Under the pieces are notes generated by a model. It saw only the letters and a program-made list of their open reading frames with translations, searched no databases and had not been told where the DNA came from. Positions 35,848-49,367 of a stretch of DNA of 64,000 nucleotides are shown here, piece by piece (the stretch's first letter is position 1; every line of letters starts with the position of its first letter). Origin of the DNA: Ophthalmolycus amberensis. Its lineage: Eukaryota > Chordata > Actinopteri > Perciformes > Zoarcidae. The position numbers were made by a program, and so were the translations under genes. The stretch is from the NCBI GenBank assembly GCA_024529925.1, contig JAFEUB010000798.1, positions 211,001-275,000 of the forward strand. The letters run 5' to 3'.

Positions 35848-38800
35848 GTCCATACCCTTCATTTAGGATAAGCTCCTTTAAGAGTCAGTTCACCCAAATG
35901 ATGAAGAGACATCCGTCTTTCTGACAGATTTCACCTGCCACCTCTAAACGACGGCGGTGAATGGAATTTCCTTTGTGTTGCTTACAGCATTGAAAAAATA
36001 CATTTGACCAAAGTCAGCAGCAACATCTCTCCGCAGAACAAATGTCAATGTTAACCTTGATGAGCCAAAGAACAGTGTTCATTGGAACTATTATTTTACT
36101 AGTTCTAGCAGCACAAAATGTAGGCACCTATCTGCATGGCGAGATAGCAGTGAGTCAATGAGTCCTGAGTTAGTTTCAAGCATCCATGTCATCTAAAGCT
36201 ACATTCCAACATTACACGGCACAATTTACTTCTTATATTAATATGAAGCAGAAAGACGTGGAGCTCAATGCCTCTATGGTTCACCGTGTCTCAGGTCCAG
36301 CGTATCGAGAGAACCTCCCAGCTCTTTGTTCGTCGACTCTATGAATCTGCTTTCATCGACCTGTCGCTGCTGCTCAACACCAAGATGAAGGTGGCACGAG
36401 CCCAAAACCAAGAGAGGTGAGAGGGTTTCTCTGCTTATTTTTATTTTTATTTTATTGTGGTCATATTTTAAGCAGGTAAATCAAACATCATATTAGGGTG
36501 ATAATTGTGTGCGGATGCAGTAGAAGTACAGATATCCCTTATCCCACGGCATAATGAATTTAAAGTATGTCTTCGTGAGTAGATTAGCTTCTGAAGCATA
36601 CTTTTGGAGATTTTGATATCTCTGTGTGATGATGCACACAGACATTGTTGTGATGATGATTTAGAATCAACAGACTGTTGAGCGATGTGCATGGTCACAA
36701 CATGAAATGTTTAAAGCTTCTGTTGAAAACCTCTCCCTTCCCTTCTCCCCTCTTCTCTCCCTCACAGCCACGACGATATGCAGAACTGTGTGATCTATCT
36801 TTGTGCCACCATGTGGCATGAGACCTATGAAGAAATGCTTAAAATTCTCACCTCTAAGTTCAGGTTAGAGACACTGTCACCGCAGACACCAGGTATCAAA
36901 TACACAACATGGGTTTCATTCCTGTCTCACATCCCTTTAAAGAGCTAGTGAACAGCAACTAAAACTTGTTTTTATTCACCTCCACCGGTTGAACTTCTCA
37001 CCTCGCTGCAGTGATGCAGAAGTGTACTCCGAGGTGTATCAGTACATTTTGTACAACAGAAGTAGACACTTGAGTAAATAGGCTTTTGCAGTATTGATAA
37101 GGTTGTTTGTTGTTGTTGTTTCAGGCTGGACCGCTACCGAGGTGATCCAAAGGAGAACCATAAGGACTGTTTTGACTTTGAGTGTCACATTTATGTAGAT
37201 GATGCCTACATGACTGAAAAGGACACAGGAAAGAGGCTGGTTAACTCCTACGTCACTGACTTGATCCATGTTGTCATAGAGGTTTATAGGTGAGATTATC
37301 CATTGATCTACTATCTATATTTAAATGTATCCATCTGTGCATCCATCCATCTATCCATCTTCCTAACCATCCTTCTATCCATCCATCCATCCAGGGTGTT
37401 TACCAACAAAGAACCCGATGATGTGTCGATCTTTGAAACCCCCTACGGTGGCAGGCTGATGTTTGTTATGCCAGAAGGCAACATGCTCTATATTCATCTA
37501 AAAGACAAAACTCTCATCAGGAACAAGAAAAGATGGTCCCAGGTATGGTGTAGTCGTGGTGTTTTTGTCCTAAAGTTGTCACGGTACGAGACGCTATGCG
37601 GTGGCCAACAGTAAAAGACTTGGACCAGCTCGTTCCCAGTTAGAACTGCATGGGAATGACTTAGGGCATTACTAAAAGAAATGTCCGAGACCTCTAATGT
37701 AGTGCTTAGTGCCCAGTAATCTCTGACGAACAGACAAAATTTAAGAAAATGTAATTTACTCACTTCTCATACACACTGTATGGCTGTCATACCCTAAATC
37801 CACATCAGCAAAACCAGTGACTTAATGAACAGTCTGTGAAATGTCAAGAAATGGTCAAAGGGCACCACATTTTCCCAGAGTCCAAAGCATTGTCTTGTTT
37901 GTTGTCAAATTGCTTGTTTTGTCCAAAGCCCAAAAGATTTTGAAATTATTTTCTTGACAAATTACTGAAATACTTAATCAATTATCAGAATAGTAATCGT
38001 TCTCTGTGATGTAATTAGCTATACCGTCTTGTCTATTTGCATTACGGCTCCTTTCAACACAATTTCATCATGTTACCTCATGTTACCATCATGAACCAAA
38101 TGAGTAATTGACAAGTTACCTGTGTTAAAGGTTTTGGGGAACAAATACACTATTGAAATTGCACCTATGTCTTTAAGAGCCGGTCTTACTGTTTATGACT
38201 TTCAGATCATGTATATGTACTATCTACTCGGCTGGAAGGGCTACATCGTCAAGAACCCTCAGAAGATCACAGTAAGACTTCTCTATTTTGTGTAAAAAGT
38301 GTACATCTTACTATTTTGACAGTATGCGTATAAAATATTTCAATGTGTAAAATATCTGTATTTATTCCAGCGCCAGAATAACCCATGCAGAGAGAGCATG
38401 GTCTCCATGTATGGAGAGATTTATCTGTTGCCTCAGCACGACAATGACTACAAGAGGAAGTTCATCTCAGATGAGAACACCTACATCCTGGCTCTGGACG
38501 GAGACACAGACTTCCAACCTAAAGCTGTGATTCTGCTTGTAGACAGGTCAACCATTGTTTTTTCCCAGTCATTACTGTATATAAACCCTTTTTAAACATA
38601 GTGATTAAAAAGACTATTTTCATTGACAGGTTGAGGATGTACAAAGCCGTCGGTGCAGTATGCGGTAGAATCCATCCTACTGGAATGGGTAAGTAGACAT
38701 TGTAATGACCTTTTTTTGCAGAAGGTATCGTACTTTGATTTTACTTTAAGCTGCTTGTCCTGTGCAGCTGGAACGTGGAGCCAGTGCTGAGTAACCACTG

Positions 38801-41800
38801 TAGTTTACACTGGATCCATTCAACACAGTGGGGCATAGCAAAGTGTCTGCTGGCCAGGATTTGTAACAGTTGTGGGGGGGAAAGCCACCCAAATCCATGC
38901 CATTAAATGGCAAATATAACAAAGTCATGGGATGGATTATTTAAACACAGTATTTTTCATTCGTATCTTGCAAATATTATTCAGGACTTCATGATTTGGT
39001 TTTTCAAGTGGGAACTTCTTGACATAGTATAGTTATTACATGTAAAAGCTTATTTTTGTTGCAGTAATCAAAAGGTGTTACCCTAAAAAAAAAGGGTAGA
39101 TGATCATATAATCCCATATTAATATCCCAGCACTGGTGCTTTCTGGGTTTAATTCCCTCCGCATACAGTCAAAAATGAAGTAAGATGGGTTATATGAAGC
39201 TAATTTGTCTCAAGGTAGGAGTAGGGTTGTAAAGTATACACACGACATTATGCTGAGATAGACTCCAGCTTCCATAACCCTCAACCCGACTGAGTGCAAA
39301 GAAATCATCTAAGAAATGAGCATTTGTGAAGGATTGTCTCTCATTTATTTCCTTCTTTTATTTGATGATTAATTTGTCTCTGTGAATCGCTGTGGCCATC
39401 TCCTTTCCTGCTGCCCTGCCAGGTCCCATGGTGTGGTACCAGAAGTTTGAGTATGCAGTGGGCCATTGGCTACAGAAGACATCAGAGCACGTGTTTGGCT
39501 CCGTGCTGTGCAGTCCAGGATGTTTCAGTCTGTTTCGAGGATCATCCTTAATGGATGACAATGTATTGAAGAAATACACAACTACTGCAACCAGAGCTTC
39601 GGAATATGTGCAATATGACCAAGGTCGGTTGGGAGGAGCACCAACCATTTTTACCTCGCTTAATTTAGTCTCTTTAACATTATTTTTTGACTGTTCACGT
39701 CCATCTCTCTTCTGTGTCTCGCGTGTGCATGTGTGTGTGTCTAGGGGAGGATCGCTGGTTGTGTACTTTGTTACTGCAACAAGGGTGGCGTGTCGAATAC
39801 AACGCTGCATCAGATGCATACACCAACTCACCACAAGAGTTTAAAGAGTTTTATAACCAGAGGAGACGATGGGGACCATCTACACTGGCTAATACACTGG
39901 ACCTTCTGCACAGGTTAGGGTTACCTATTACTACTGCTATTAGGATTATAATCAATATTTAAAGTGGAGTTTACGTCCTTAGCATAGCACTTTCTAACTC
40001 ACCTGATTTAGTTCCCGTGTGTCAGAGTGATATCTACAGGCTATACATCTATAATGAGCCATTTACTATAACACTATGACATGTGCATTGTATCGTTATA
40101 ACACTTTCTGTTGTTCGGACTTAAATCTCAGTGGTGAAGAGACGGTGAAGAGAAACGCGTCCATCTCCAGGCTTTACATCTACTACCAGATGTTCACCGT
40201 TGGTTCCTCTATCCTTGGTCCAGCCTCTGTGACCCTCATGATAGCAGGTAGGTTCAGGTTTACTTTAATACGCTACAAGCCCTTCCTTTTGGGGGTTGTC
40301 GAACGACTGCAGTGGAGCAAACATGTTCTTCTCTTCTCCCACTCTGTCCCTGCATCTCTCATCTCCATTTCTTTACCCGTATCATATGCATCAATTAGGT
40401 CACAGTCTTTCTGCATTTATATGAACTTAAAACTGAAAATAATGTTATTGATGTTATGCTCTGGAAGTGTAGTTGTTCATAGATAGCAAGTTAGGGCTGG
40501 GAGATATGGAGAAAATCAAATATTACTATATTACTATTAATATATTTGACCAAATACCTTGATAGCGATATTACGAAAATATTGTGGGTTTGACTATTGG
40601 TGCTTTCACAAAACATTTACACAAAACGATTTTTGATAAATAATCACCAGAAATGTGATATAATGACCAAGCAAATCAAAAGACAACACTTGTGCTATAT
40701 TACGATATCCAAAATCTAAGAGACGATATCGCTATAATTTCGATATATTGCCCAGCCCTCAAACAAGTTACGAGTTACGCTAGCGTATTGTGTGTCATTT
40801 CTTGTCATTCTGATTAGTTGGTTTGTAAAAATGGATCGTGGGAACTGTGACGATGTCGTCACAGAACAGTAACATTGTAAGATTTGGGTCTTAAATTTAT
40901 GATCAGAATTTTTTACTCGGACAGTTTTTTTTTGGTTACATTTTCATTGTCCATCTCTCTGTTGTCCCCCCCCCCCCGTCTTTTCTTGCCAGGTGCTTTC
41001 CAATTTGTCTTCAAACTCGCTGGTACACACTCCATCATCATCGCAAGCACTCCTCCTGTGTTCTACGTCATCGTCTGTTTTGTAGCCAAGTCTAATACCC
41101 AGATAACCATTGCTGCCATTATGAGTATTCTGTATGCGTTCCTCATGACTGCATCCTTCTTTTCCATCATCGGTGGGTAAAAAGTCTTTGTGACCTCGTA
41201 CTTTTTTTTCAAATTATGATTGAGTAAATGATTTAAAACCCTTAAATTCTCACACACACACGTCTCGTTCTGCTTTTAGGCGACATGGTGATTCAGGGCA
41301 CCTTCCTGACCCCCACTGGCTTGTTTTTGGTTTCAATGGCAATCATATATGCAGTGACAGCCATGCTACACCCAGAGGAATGGTGTATGTTTATATTATT
41401 TTAATCATCATTCTCACATTTGTAACGATCATTATTCACTATGATGTTAACAGTGTTATGTTGTGTTATATCCTGTTGTATAAACAGCTTTATGTTCAGT
41501 TATGTTATGTAGTCTTCTCTTCCAGCAATGATCATCTACGGTCTGATGTATTTCATCTGTATCCCCAGTGGATACCTCCTACTGACCATCTACTCACTGG
41601 TTAACATGCACGTTGTGACATGGGGCACAAGGGAAACCAACAAGTAATGGACCAATCTTCTGATTACTTCATTCTTAATTTGCAATGATATTAAGCAAAG
41701 ACAAGCAGCCAGCAATCCCCCTAACTTTCAAATCTAGTCATCCGTTGATCTAAAGCCAATCTACCGGACGACCTGATTACCTGACTTGTGACTTCAGCAC

Positions 41801-43297
41801 TAATGGTGTTAGTTGTGACAGTGAAGACAACTGTCAGGAGGAATGTAAAACACTGTTGTAGACAAAGGAGTATTTCCTGCTCGTAGCACAGGCTGCAATG
41901 ATAGAGAATGTGTCACTATAATCAATTCATTCAATATTACAAAATATTACAAACTCCAAAGAGGGAAGAATTCTCCCCGAATATCAACATACTAAATATA
42001 GATGTGATACAGAAATAATTTCATCAATCAACCTCCATTTATCTGGCATTCATACGCTAATAGAGAAGAACACAGAAATATGAAAAACATGAAACGGGAA
42101 AAAAAGGAAATATGGGTTTACGTCAAAGATAATTAACCTCGACTTGTGCACTCAAAGAAAAAGATCTAATTTTAAAAAGCAAGACACAAAACATTACAAT
42201 TATGTAGAATTTAATATGATGATGAAATCCATCCAGTCATCCACTCATTTTCTGCTGCTTATCCGGTTTGGGTCATAGTGGGAGCAGGCTATTGTTGCCC
42301 AATGACTCGCGTATCCATAATACAGATCAGTGGAGTTTATTTATGCTGATCTGCATTCTTAATAATCACTGTATCTGTCTGTATATTAATGAGAGTATGT
42401 CTGTTCTCACTGTCTATCATTCTGTTTGTCTGTCAGGGGAGAAGGAGAAAAGAAGAAGAACCATAACATGCTGTGTGACAGAAACTGTACACTTTGCTGC
42501 TGGGACATGAAGTTACAGGTACTGTTCCCAAACAGCCACAGGCAACACTTCCACGGCATGAATAGAAGGACAGATGTATTAATGCTATCCTGTTGCTTTA
42601 CAGATAACACAGGAAACAGAGAATCTGATGCTTCGACAGGTGACAGGCCAGACTGCACCGCAAGCTCATCCCCTTCCTATCACCAACCAGGACTCATTGA
42701 TTCAACAGATGGAGCGTGAAGCCAAAGTTGATACAAACACAGAAAAAGCTGTGGAGGGAACTAAGAACCCTCGAACTGACAAACACAATGGGATGGAAGG
42801 AAAAGGCAATGACACTGTTTCCTACAGCAGGTATTCATTTGTCTTTTCTTTCTCCTCTTTTTCTATTGTTTGTCAATAATCTATTCCGTCACCAAATATT
42901 TCAGTCAATCAGCCATCAGCAACCTGTACTACCATACAGTTAATCAGCTGTCACTCGTGAGATTATTAACACTGCCATGCATACAAACTCACCACTACAT
43001 ACTGCTGACTTGTGACAAAGGCAAATACACACTTGTATTGAATCAATACTCAACATTCACAATAATATGTGTGTGCCTGTGTGTAGTGATGACAGTGTCA
43101 ACAAAAAAAGCATATCACCAAGTGTATACGAAGATGACGTTGAGGAGGATGATGACTTAATGATTGCTGACCCAGACGAAACAGAGCGTCCCGTCAGCGG
43201 TGAGAAGCACTTTCACAGTGTATTTTATTTCCTAAATATTATGTATTCTGTATGTACGCAAAACATAGTATGTATAGCATACTATCATGACGTTAAT

Positions 43298-43331
<34 letters not shown>

Positions 43332-46300
43332 CTGGGTAACGCCGGTGAAAGCAGAATTTTTGAAGAAGCTGACTTATGCCAACATGAAGAGAAATCTACA
43401 GGAACAAATACGGTAAATAATCAACATTAAGGAGAGAAATGTACAATGTTTGTATGTCCTTTATCACAAAGGCTTTTGTCACAATGTCCACAAAGACTGT
43501 GGCAATGTTTGCACGAAGTGAACATTGAATTTAACTGAAAACAAATGAATAAACTTCTTTGTGTCCACTGCAATTGTATAATAAGAGTTTTGTTTTTGTG
43601 GATTCTTTGTCCACAGATACACACTCCGTAACAAAAATGAGGATGACGTGTGTGAGGAGTTGGTCTTAATGTTAACAGACACTCTTAACGGAGAGCTAAG
43701 TGGAGTGGGGCCTGAAGATGTTCTGTCAGAAAGCCAGCTGGAGGAGTTAAAATATGCCCTGGAAGAGCATGTAATAATGATAACACATTAACTATTCATT
43801 ACAATGTATAATTGTATTATATCACATTCAAATGCTTCCATTTCACGACTTCTATATTGTCGCAATCTCGGACTGTATAATAAAGCCAGAAATGTAAACT
43901 TTAAAAAAACAATAAAAGAAGAAGATGAATTATGGATGATCACTGAATCACTAATGGTCTTCCTGTGTCTCACAGTCTCGGCGTATCCTCAGAACCAGTC
44001 AAATGGAGAAATTAGAGAAAAGAGTAACCGCAGCGATCAAGAAAACACTCACCGCCCCGCAAGTGCAAAAACTTGATGAGGTAAGACGCCGATTCAACCC
44101 CTGGCTCTGTGAGAAGAAACACCTCACAGGTATGAAGTCAGGTGTGTAAATACATATTTGTGTGTGTTTTTAGGGTGAGCAGGACTTCTGGAACAAGCTA
44201 CTTGAGCGCTACTTGGAGCCTATTGTTGACACCAAAGCACATCTGGAGGAAGTCACCAGAGAACTAAAGTCACTACGCAACAAGGTCAGATATCTTTAAT
44301 TGTTCGTGCAAATGTGTCGCTTTTTTTGTTTGTGCCATGAATTCTGGTCTTGTGGACATACAGTATATGTAATAATGATACCTCGAGCGCCACAGCTGAT
44401 TTATATCACGCTGGAATTAGAATTAGCTGACTTTGTTATGCTGGGCTCAGACTACACAAGTTATAAAATCATAACTGATTTTGACATCGGGTTGATTCAC
44501 AGAGATACGTAGAAACTTCACGGACGTTCTTCTCTCTAATGACAAACATGCACACACTACAAGATGTGAAAATCATGAGCCATCACACACTACAGGATAT
44601 TGTTTACCGTGCCAGAGGGAGCAATACATGTGGTCTCATGAGGAAGCAGATACAAACTAAATGGAAAGTCATGTGGAGCAACAACTTGCAACTGTAATGC
44701 TTTGCAAAAAACAAAAGCAGATGGCTGTGAGAAATGGTTGGGGAGACACGTTCAACGCGGGTTGTTTATTACAGTGATTCTCAAAGTGCGCTCCGGGGGC
44801 CCCAGGGGTTTGTGTCACTCTGCCAGGGGGGGGGGGGGGGGTCCATGCAATAATTTGCTATGAATTATAAAATTGTGCTGTATCATTAAAAAGTGCATAT
44901 CTACAGATGGGGACCAGTTCCACCCACAAAACAAACATATTGTGTCCATTACTCCCACAGTCCCACTCACGCTAGCTTTGGGCCAGAAACTCTGATATCA
45001 GTCCGTCACTCGCTCTAATGCAAACACTCCAATCAAACAAGTCTGAAGTAACAGACTGAATTACTATCATGTGGTATGCAACACTGCTATGATTAATTGT
45101 TATGATGTGTATCGAGCTTTCTGCCAATTGATACATGTTTCTGTTTATCAATATGAAACAGGTCTGAAGTATTTAGATTGAAAGGTTTTAGGATACAAAT
45201 AGTTCCAATGGCATCTAAGGGTACAAATGGTAGTAAGCATATGTTTACTACCACTGACATGTTATTAATAACTGGTATGAAGACTTCAAAGTATCATGAA
45301 ATTCTCCTTCCTTCCCAAAGGCTGTGTTCCTGTATTTCATCATCAACGTGCTGTGGGTGGTTGCTACCTTCTTCCTGCAGGCCATTGGAACTGATGTCCT
45401 CAGCATCAAGATCCCGAAATACTTTCCGAACGGAACTCTATCTGATGTACCCCTTCAGGTTGGGACAGACAGACAGACATACTTGATGCATGTTTTTGAA
45501 TGTGTGTCACTACTGCTGTAACTCCTGCTCAAAGTAATCACCATTACTGTCATTTTGTGTTGATAGGTGGAGCCTGTGAGTTTGATGTTCCTGTTGTCTT
45601 TTGCTATTCTTCTTATCATCCAGTTTCTGGCCATGTTATATCACAGGTACACAAACACACAAACACACTTCTGTATGTGCCGCACACCCACTACATTGTC
45701 ATTCATATTCAGTTTTTACTTTTTTGCGTCTGTAATATCAGACTTGTATTTGACAGCCTCGCAGCTAACTCACAATCTGAGCCTGAAAATGTCCGAGGTT
45801 TCAGATACTGGAGGTTTGATTGTGTGGCAAAGAAATACCAAAGCTATTAACTGGTATTAAATGTTTTCCCGCACCATGAGCAGGACATTTCTTATTCATC
45901 GATACCTGCCTTTATGGAAAATTAGAATTAATGCTGTTTTTCTTGGAACTACTGTACATCCATTTCCTAATATTCCTATTCCAATACTTTCTACGTGTGT
46001 TTGATCTTTGTTCCTCTCTGTTTGCAGAGTCTACACTCTGATCCATGTGGTGTCCTATCGCAGCTCAGAGAAAGACTACAAACCGAAAGAATATGTAAGT
46101 AACCACGCTCAAAACGCACACAAATTAGAATGCGACGGTCTAATTTGACACGCGCCGATTTCAAAATGAACCGAAAATATTTTAACGCTTCTCAACGGGT
46201 GGGCTTGAAATGTGCCTGGAAAGGCCCAGAGTGAGAGTGGCTCGTGGTTCCATGCGTGAGCTTCACAGCGCCCCTCTTCATATGGACATAGTGCTTACTG

Positions 46301-49300
46301 TACCCATACCAATAGCGTGGATCGATACATAAAATAGAACTGATTTGTTCCGTGAGACTGGTGAGTGATGGCCGTAAAAGTCCCGCATTTAAATTTGACT
46401 AAAGTAAAAGTTTAAAAAGTATATTTAAAGTACCAAAAGTAAAAGTATGTATTGTGCATAATGGCCCATTTCAGAGTAATATATAAAATAATATCATTGG
46501 ATTATTGATGCATTAATGTTTTCATCACCTTAATGCTGCAGCTGGTAAAGGGGGAGCTAATAATAAATATAACTTTAGCCTAACGTTCTTTTTGCTTTTA
46601 AAGTTCACCAGACTGATGCATTTTACTTTATAACGTACAAAATGTACATTATTACACACCACACTAAACCACATTCTCCAGTTTTTACAAAGGGAGGATG
46701 GTGTTATGACAACAAAATGATGTGATATACATGATTAACGCATGTTTAATCGATGGAAAACACTTGTATGGGCTGAATTGCAACGCTTTTAATCTAGTTG
46801 CAAATAAAGGGTTAGGGTTAGACTTTTACAGCATATATATTTCATGAATTGGTAAATTCTGGTATTCTGCCAACTAATGAATTGAGCAGCAGGAAATTCC
46901 ACACATGACCCCCGGCAACACATAACAGATGGCCCCATAAGAATGCAGTATTCCTTAGCAATGGGTTATTAAAGCTCGTTACTCATTAGCACAGCTCAAA
47001 GGGAAAGGGAGGGTGGTAACAATCCAATAAGCAACTATAACGTTACCGGACTTCTGCACAGGCTACAGCAGTGGTTCTCAAACTTTTTCTGTCGCGCCAA
47101 GAAAAATGTTCATGCCCCACCGCCCCAACAAAATTGGAACAAAATGGTCCATGTTGAATTTTTATTGAAACAACATTTTGTGACTCCTCCGTCTGTGCTT
47201 TTTCAAATAATAGAATAAAGAAAATTGCAATCACTTTTAAGTAAACCAGATTGCTCCATCAGACAAAAACAAATAAAATGTGCAATCACTTTGTTAGAAC
47301 AATGCAAATAAAGTTATATCTGTGCAAAAAAGAACTACAATTTGGCAAAAAATTGCTTATTGCAATTGGCTGCAATTAACCTGTTTTGCACTAAACATCT
47401 TTTCAAGATAACAATAAAGTGCAACCTGTGAAAAACTAAACAAAACAAGTTTCATACCAGCAGCTAGTTTTCAGACATAAAACACAGACTGGTCTCTCCT
47501 CATCTCCTACCGTGTTCACTGTGAAACCCAGAGCAAGATAGGCGTCATCATATGTTCTTCTTGGCTGCTTGCTGTTCGTCTCGGATGCATCGCTTGCGGT
47601 TGCTTTTCTGTTCCCGCCAAATGTCTCTTCATTTGGAACACTAAGCCACACATGTGAGTCGCCAAGGATCATGGCCGTCGCGCATGCGCAAGCGTAACCT
47701 GTTAACCGCGTAACGTAAACATTTACACGAAAGTACAGGCATTTCGCCATGTATTTATTAATTACTGAAAAAAAACAAAAAAAACTTTTTTTTTCTTTTT
47801 TTTGAAATACAAAAATTCTGCATTTCCCCCTGCGCCCCACCTGTAATACCACCGCGCCCCACAGTTTGAGAACCACTGGGCTACAGACAGGCACGAATCA
47901 CCCAGTCAAACAGTGGACTTGACACCTATACGATGTCAAACTCCAGAAGCCTTGAGCATGATGGCACACAAACAGCTCAACCCTTTACAAGCGATATGCC
48001 AAGACAACTGTATAACTGTTACAACAGTAAAGTTACGTTCATTCAGAGGACGTGTTTGACTCACCTGCCGGTGTTTGAAGAAGACCGCTGTGTGTCCAGG
48101 TGTTTCCTCGCTGTACTTCTTGTCTGATACATTGTGTACAAGTATTTCCTTCCATGTGCTCCGACTTCTTCCTCTTTGTTTACTCCGGCGTAACCTTTAG
48201 TTGCAGTTTCGGAGGTTTGTTTCATTTAAACGAATTTGCTAATTTTCTAAACTTTAATTGGGGCGAAAGAGGCCACAGACAGTCGCCTCCCTTCACATTA
48301 TTCACCCGTGTCTTGGCGCTCACTCGGTGTCCCAGTGGCGTGAAGTTCCTAATTAAGGCACGTGAACTTCACCCGCGTTAGTTTCTGCCGGTAGACACAA
48401 TCGCCTCTAACAGTGTAATACCATCTGTCACCACACAAGCTCATCGATATTTACCGCACATTGTAATCCAGGGGGCGCTGTTTCGCTAATTCTAAGAAAC
48501 TTAATGGAAAAAAAGCCGTGGGACAAATTGATTGAATGAATTGACAATTGAGAATGACACTGAAAATATGACATTTTAAAAAAGTTTTGAAGATTGATTT
48601 ATAATTAATCCCAACGAGAGTTTTAACTACTTAACATACAATTCCATAATTTTGTTTCGTGGTCTCCAACCTGGGAAATCAGGCCCTCCACAAAGGGTCA
48701 TGACATAAAGATTTTTCTTTTTAAATCGGACTCTTAACACAAACAACAGCTGTCAGATGAGACTTAAAAGTACAATATCTATCTCTAATGACTAAATCTA
48801 CTTTGGTACATTCCACTGATGTAATGTCAGCTACTTTCCACCTGCAGTTCCTGGGCAGGTAGGCACAAGACTACAAAATACAATAGATACAGAATTATAC
48901 GTATATATTTGTAATATTACGTTTTAAAAAGCAGCATTTGGAGGGCTGTAGTATTCAAGTTTTACAACGCTCAAATCTTCTGCAGACAAAGGTTTTGACT
49001 CAGTATTTTAACTATATTTTTCAATAATCAAAATGTGTGCTGATTGGACGCCCCAGTAGTTCACCTGGTAGAGAATGTGCACCATGAGTCAAGGGCAAGG
49101 CTGAGTCCTTACCGCAGACGCCCATGTTTGATGATTGTTCTTTTTTGATGATTGATTTGTGATCGTAAAAAAGCTAGATGCAACAAACATGGCCAAGAAA
49201 AATGTGTAACATTTAAAGCCAGAGAAACTCTCAATTAGGATAAGTCCCTTCATTTACATGTCTTTTTTTTGTGTGTCACCTTGGAGGATGATGAGGAGGA

Positions 49301-49367
49301 GGATGATGGCTTGACTCTGGAGAACCACAGCGCCAAGGGACTTGAGTTTACCAGTGATGACCTGTAG
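28297..49367 (+). CDS. chs1: Chitin synthase, 34 coding exons, 1419 residues
   Basis: Membrane glycosyltransferase (GT2) that polymerises UDP-GlcNAc into chitin. Exons: 28297-28343, 30690-30825, 31737-31922, 32505-32706, 33223-33383, 33761-33836, 34269-34387, 35062-35239, 35476-35572, 35703-35799, 36295-36416, 36768-36863, 37125-37289, 37395-37542, 38206-38271, 38371-38546, 38630-38688, 39423-39623, 39745-39913, 40132-40247, 40993-41172, 41280-41384, 41526-41643, 42437-42518, 42604-42830, 43087-43199, 43331-43412, 43617-43770, 43976-44080, 44174-44284, 45321-45458, 45567-45646, 46028-46094, 49287-49367. All junctions are GT-AG and phases agree. Layout: N-terminal membrane helices (~30-400); CATMWHET (~481); VDDA (~530); LALDGDTDF (~672); EDRWLCTLL (~779); QRRRW (~816); a helix bundle; WGTRE (~1000); an acidic/coiled-coil region (~1040-1298); two further helices; then an acidic end TSDDL. 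Looks functional. Convergent with ddx21. Confidence 0.93.
30063..30272 (+). other. Open frame with nearby poly(A) signal inside chitin synthase intron 1
   Basis: After an acceptor-like TTTCTGTAG an uninterrupted frame reads MKEESASSSSPKQTFCVAVD, a short hydrophobic run (SLAFLIVVMA), basic KITKRYQF, then a tail with NYSVLG, ending EVHLKT. AATAAA follows at about 30345. It looks like a possible last exon of another transcript or an old retained exon; no domain is recognised and no upstream exon was identified. Confidence 0.25.
40494..40760. mobile_element. Short DNA element with GGGCTGGG ends in chitin synthase intron
   Basis: Begins GGGCTGGGAGATATGGAGAA and ends CGATATATTGCCCAGCCC, inverted relative to each other, with GATAT-rich subterminal sequence. 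This is a familiar fish non-autonomous DNA transposon pattern. Near-matching AGCAAGTTA and AACAAGTTA lie close to each end, but I could not fix a clean target duplication. Confidence 0.6.
44765..44900. repeat. hAT-end-like sequence with poly(G) run
   Basis: CAGTGATTCTCAAAGTGCGC resembles the hAT end motif CAGTGGTTCTCAAA, but no opposite end was found. An uninterrupted run of about 17 G follows at 44826. Intronic. Confidence 0.35.
46375..46640. mobile_element. Non-autonomous hAT-like fragment in last chitin synthase intron
   Basis: AAAGTACCAAAAGTAAAAGT followed by ATAATGGCCCATTTCAGAGT and a 'GCTGCAGCTGGTAAAG' block is a widespread teleost dispersed repeat related to hAT ends (compare AAAGTACTTAAGTATC at 21478). 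No coding content. Confidence 0.45.
47069..47878 (-). mobile_element. 810 bp hAT element with perfect 8 bp target duplication
   Basis: The ends are exact inverted repeats: CAGTGGTTCTCAAAC at 47069 and GTTTGAGAACCACTG ending at 47878. GGCTACAG flanks both sides (47061-47068 and 47879-47886), the 8 bp duplication diagnostic of hAT. On the minus strand 47660-47440 keeps the start of a ZBED5-like transposase (RRTYDDAYLALGFTV, then RPVCVLCLKT), truncated after the first BED cysteine pair. It is an internally deleted, non-autonomous copy in the last intron of the chitin synthase. Confidence 0.93.
47887..49030. other. Intronic sequence, last intron of chitin synthase
   Basis: No gene recognised. 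Open frames around 48100-48380 lack domain similarity. Confidence 0.4.
49040..49130 (+). mobile_element. tRNA-like SINE fragment
   Basis: CAGTAGTTCACCTGGTAGAG followed by GTGCACCATG and GGCTGAGTCCTTACCGCAGA matches the tRNA-like head of a common fish SINE; the body is missing. Confidence 0.45.

Noticed and set aside
44440..44700. Possible DNA transposon starting GCTGGGCTCAGACTACACAA
   Set aside because: Only one end is suggestive; no matching inverted end or target duplication found.
28297..49367. Chitin synthase as fungal or invertebrate contamination
   Set aside because: It has many introns holding fish-type repeats and lies next to a vertebrate-like ddx21 in continuous sequence.
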